From CAIZGX01 sp046048875 (GTDB taxonomy: Bacteria > Bacteroidota > Bacteroidia > Flavobacteriales_D > Sanyastnellaceae): a DNA stretch of 64,000 bases. The stretch lies in assembly GCA_046048875.1 (NCBI GenBank), contig JBJOFG010000002.1, positions 124,001 to 188,000 on the forward strand. The letters run 5' to 3'. This document shows, in pieces, positions 62,602-64,000 of this stretch. The notes beneath the pieces were generated by a model that made no database searches, had not been told where the DNA came from, and saw only the letters and a program-made list of their open reading frames with translations. Position numbers and translations under genes: made by a program. Every line of letters starts with the position of its first letter. The first letter of the stretch is position 1.

Positions 62602-64000
62602 TTAAATACGAATACCGATAACCAGAAGGTCATCGGTTTGCTCCATTGAACCCTTCCAAGCGTCAAACGTTTCGTGAAGGGTTTTTTCTTGCGCATCTAT
62701 ATCCATGGTTGAGATAGATGTAAGGATTTCCTTGAAGCGCTTGCGCATAAATTTCTTGTTATTCAGTTCTCCGAATTGATCTGCGTATCCGTCGCTACAA
62801 GCATACACCATATCCTCTTTTTCCAATTGAAATTTCTGCGTTGCAAATGCTTCGCCTCTTTCTCCAAAAGTTCCAATGCTTCGCTTGGTCGGAGCCAACT
62901 CAATCAATTCATTTTTTCTAACGACGTATAGTGGAATGTTCGCACCGCAATATTCCAATTGCAACTCCTTTTCATCAATGGCACAAAGCGCTATGTCCAT
63001 GCCGTCACGCACGCCTGTGTTATTGTTCCTAAGAACTTCAGTTCCCAAACGATTCACGTTGTTTAGAATTTGCGAAGGATCGACAAAGACTTTGGTCACA
63101 TGATTCAAAAAATTGTGACCAACCAAACTCATAAACGCACCTGGTACACCGTGCCCTGTGCAATCTGCGGCAGCGAAGAGTTTCTTTCCCCCAACATTCT
63201 TGAACCAATAGAAATCACCACTAACAACGGCCTTTGGAACATAAAAAACAAAACTCTTATTGAAGATTTGTCGAACCGCTCCAATGTTTGGTAGGATTGT
63301 ATTTTGAAGTCGTTGCGCGTAGTTGATGCTATCTGTTAAGTCTCGATAAAGCAAATTCAACTGCTCCTTTTGTACATCTGACTCTTCCTTTTGCTTTCGC
63401 AATTTCGTGGTGAAATAAGCAATTGCAATTCCAGCAAACAAAACAAACAATGACACGACGACAAGCACGCCTGTTAGTCGAGAGAACTGAACGTTCATCT
63501 CTTCAATTTCAGCGTTCATTCGTTCCGTTTGCCTAGTACGCAATTCATTCAAAATAGACTCTGCCTCTTCAACCACCAAAGGGATTCCACTTCCTTCAAT
63601 AAAATAAGATTCAGCTTCCATTAAAGCAATGGGATTGCTGTAACTGTCGAACGTTGGAAGAAGATCTTGAACAGCCTTATATTGAACCAACATTTCAACA
63701 ATCTTCACCTCCAAAGAGTCTAACTTGTTTTGTTCTTCGGGGTTGAAATTGCTTTTTACCTCCTTAAGTCGGATCAACGAATTCATGAGCGAACTGTCAC
63801 TGATCGCCTTCATTTCTTTCCGATGCAAATCCTCCTCAACACGCTGAACAAACGCCCACTCTTTGATTAAATCTTTGGAGCGCAGGGTATAGCTTTCGAG
63901 TTCCTGCAATCTTCCAATTGAGGGAACATATTTATCGTTAATCTTTCGATTGATATCATAACTGCGCTGAAGCGTTATCATAGTCATGACGAGCGTTCCC
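62602..64000 (-). CDS. SpoIIE-type PP2C phosphatase with sensor domain, 5' end outside window
   Basis: At least 461 residues from the first internal ATG (63987). The frame stays open to the window edge with hydrophobic codons just before it (reading GTLV), so the real start and a first membrane helix probably lie outside. The N-terminal part is helical (QRSYDINRKINDKYVPSIGR and onward), like a four-helix-bundle sensor. A membrane helix follows (about 172-192, LTGVLVVVSLFVLFAGIAIA), then a coiled coil ending DSINYAQRLQNTILP and the phosphatase domain: PKAVVSGDFYWF, AAADCTGHGVPGAFMSLVG, GMDIALCAIDE, YACSDGYADQFGE and EQTDDLLVIGIRI. The metal-binding Asp residues are present. In Bacteroidota such phosphatases act in partner-switching signalling; no anti-sigma gene is nearby. 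Confidence 0.9.
   Translation of the reverse strand, partial: GTLVMTMITLQRSYDINRKINDKYVPSIGRLQELESYTLRSKDLIKEWAFVQRVEEDLHRKEMKAISDSSLMNSLIRLKEVKSNFNPEEQNKLDSLEVKIVEMLVQYKAVQDLLPTFDSYSNPIALMEAESYFIEGSGIPLVVEEAESILNELRTRQTERMNAEIEEMNVQFSRLTGVLVVVSLFVLFAGIAIAYFTTKLRKQKEESDVQKEQLNLLYRDLTDSINYAQRLQNTILPNIGAVRQIFNKSFVFYVPKAVVSGDFYWFKNVGGKKLFAAADCTGHGVPGAFMSLVGHNFLNHVTKVFVDPSQILNNVNRLGTEVLRNNNTGVRDGMDIALCAIDEKELQLEYCGANIPLYVVRKNELIELAPTKRSIGTFGERGEAFATQKFQLEKEDMVYACSDGYADQFGELNNKKFMRKRFKEILTSISTMDIDAQEKTLHETFDAWKGSMEQTDDLLVIGIRI

Noticed and set aside
1..64000. tRNA, rRNA, insertion sequence, prophage or integrase genes
   Set aside because: Gaps are all under about 150 bp and carry no cloverleaf I could recognise; no transposase, integrase or phage protein was found among the coding frames.

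Overview
The window is a compact stretch of a Bacteroidota chromosome, most probably Flavobacteriales. The family-level guess (Crocinitomicaceae/Cryomorphaceae-like) is only an impression. The support is: secreted proteins with type IX secretion (T9SS) C-terminal sorting domains of both type A and type B, a PorP/SprF partner, a LytTR regulator with a propeller histidine kinase, DUF5686/DUF6089/DUF3108/DUF2490 proteins, the pdxJ / CBS / nadK / DUF6089 / uppS / bamA / ompH-ompH / murI neighbourhood, and -7 promoter elements of the form TAnnTTTG. I count 48 protein genes, of which the first and last run off the window. No intergenic gap exceeds about 150 bp. I found no tRNA, rRNA, CRISPR array, insertion sequence or prophage.

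Layout. 1-2.1 kb: a truncated SBBP-type surface protein and gpsA, both leftward. 2.2-6 kb: a LytTR response regulator with its propeller sensor kinase, then an aspartate-rich small lipoprotein. 6.4-16.2 kb, rightward: dinB, pabB, tilS, a DsbD-like thiol transporter, a DUF5686 outer-membrane protein, then the overlapping trio pssA-purS-amidase. 16.3-20.7 kb: a 1474-residue secreted multidomain protein with a complete-looking lysyl oxidase domain. 20.8-26.5 kb: DUF3108, RidA, a sialidase-type T9SS protein and a MORN-repeat protein. 26.6-30.9 kb: a glycosyltransferase, an AddB-like nuclease and a small orphan protein. 31-33 kb: murB and a fatty-acid desaturase. 33.1-39.6 kb: a PorP/SprF protein co-encoded with a 1839-residue PKD-repeat adhesin. 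39.7-43.1 kb: an MbnP-like lipoprotein, two di-heme peroxidases and a cysteine-cluster protein, as one leftward operon. 43.2-53 kb: an AddA-like helicase-nuclease, aminopeptidase P, DUF2490, a lipoprotein, YebC, a second desaturase, purH and murI. 53.1-60.1 kb: the outer-membrane biogenesis block. 60.2-64 kb: pdxJ, an alpha/beta hydrolase, a universal stress protein and the 3' part of a SpoIIE-type phosphatase.

The two loci most worth following are both linked to copper chemistry by family knowledge. One is the lysyl oxidase domain, which keeps the three copper-ligand histidines and the Lys/Tyr pair that form the lysine tyrosylquinone cofactor in animal enzymes, inside a T9SS cargo. The other is the MbnP/di-heme peroxidase operon, which resembles the MbnP-MbnH pair that makes a kynurenine-based copper site in methanotrophs. 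At sequence level, several genes have the -7 promoter element only 4-5 nt before the start codon, which suggests leaderless transcripts, and convergent genes repeatedly overlap at their stop codons.
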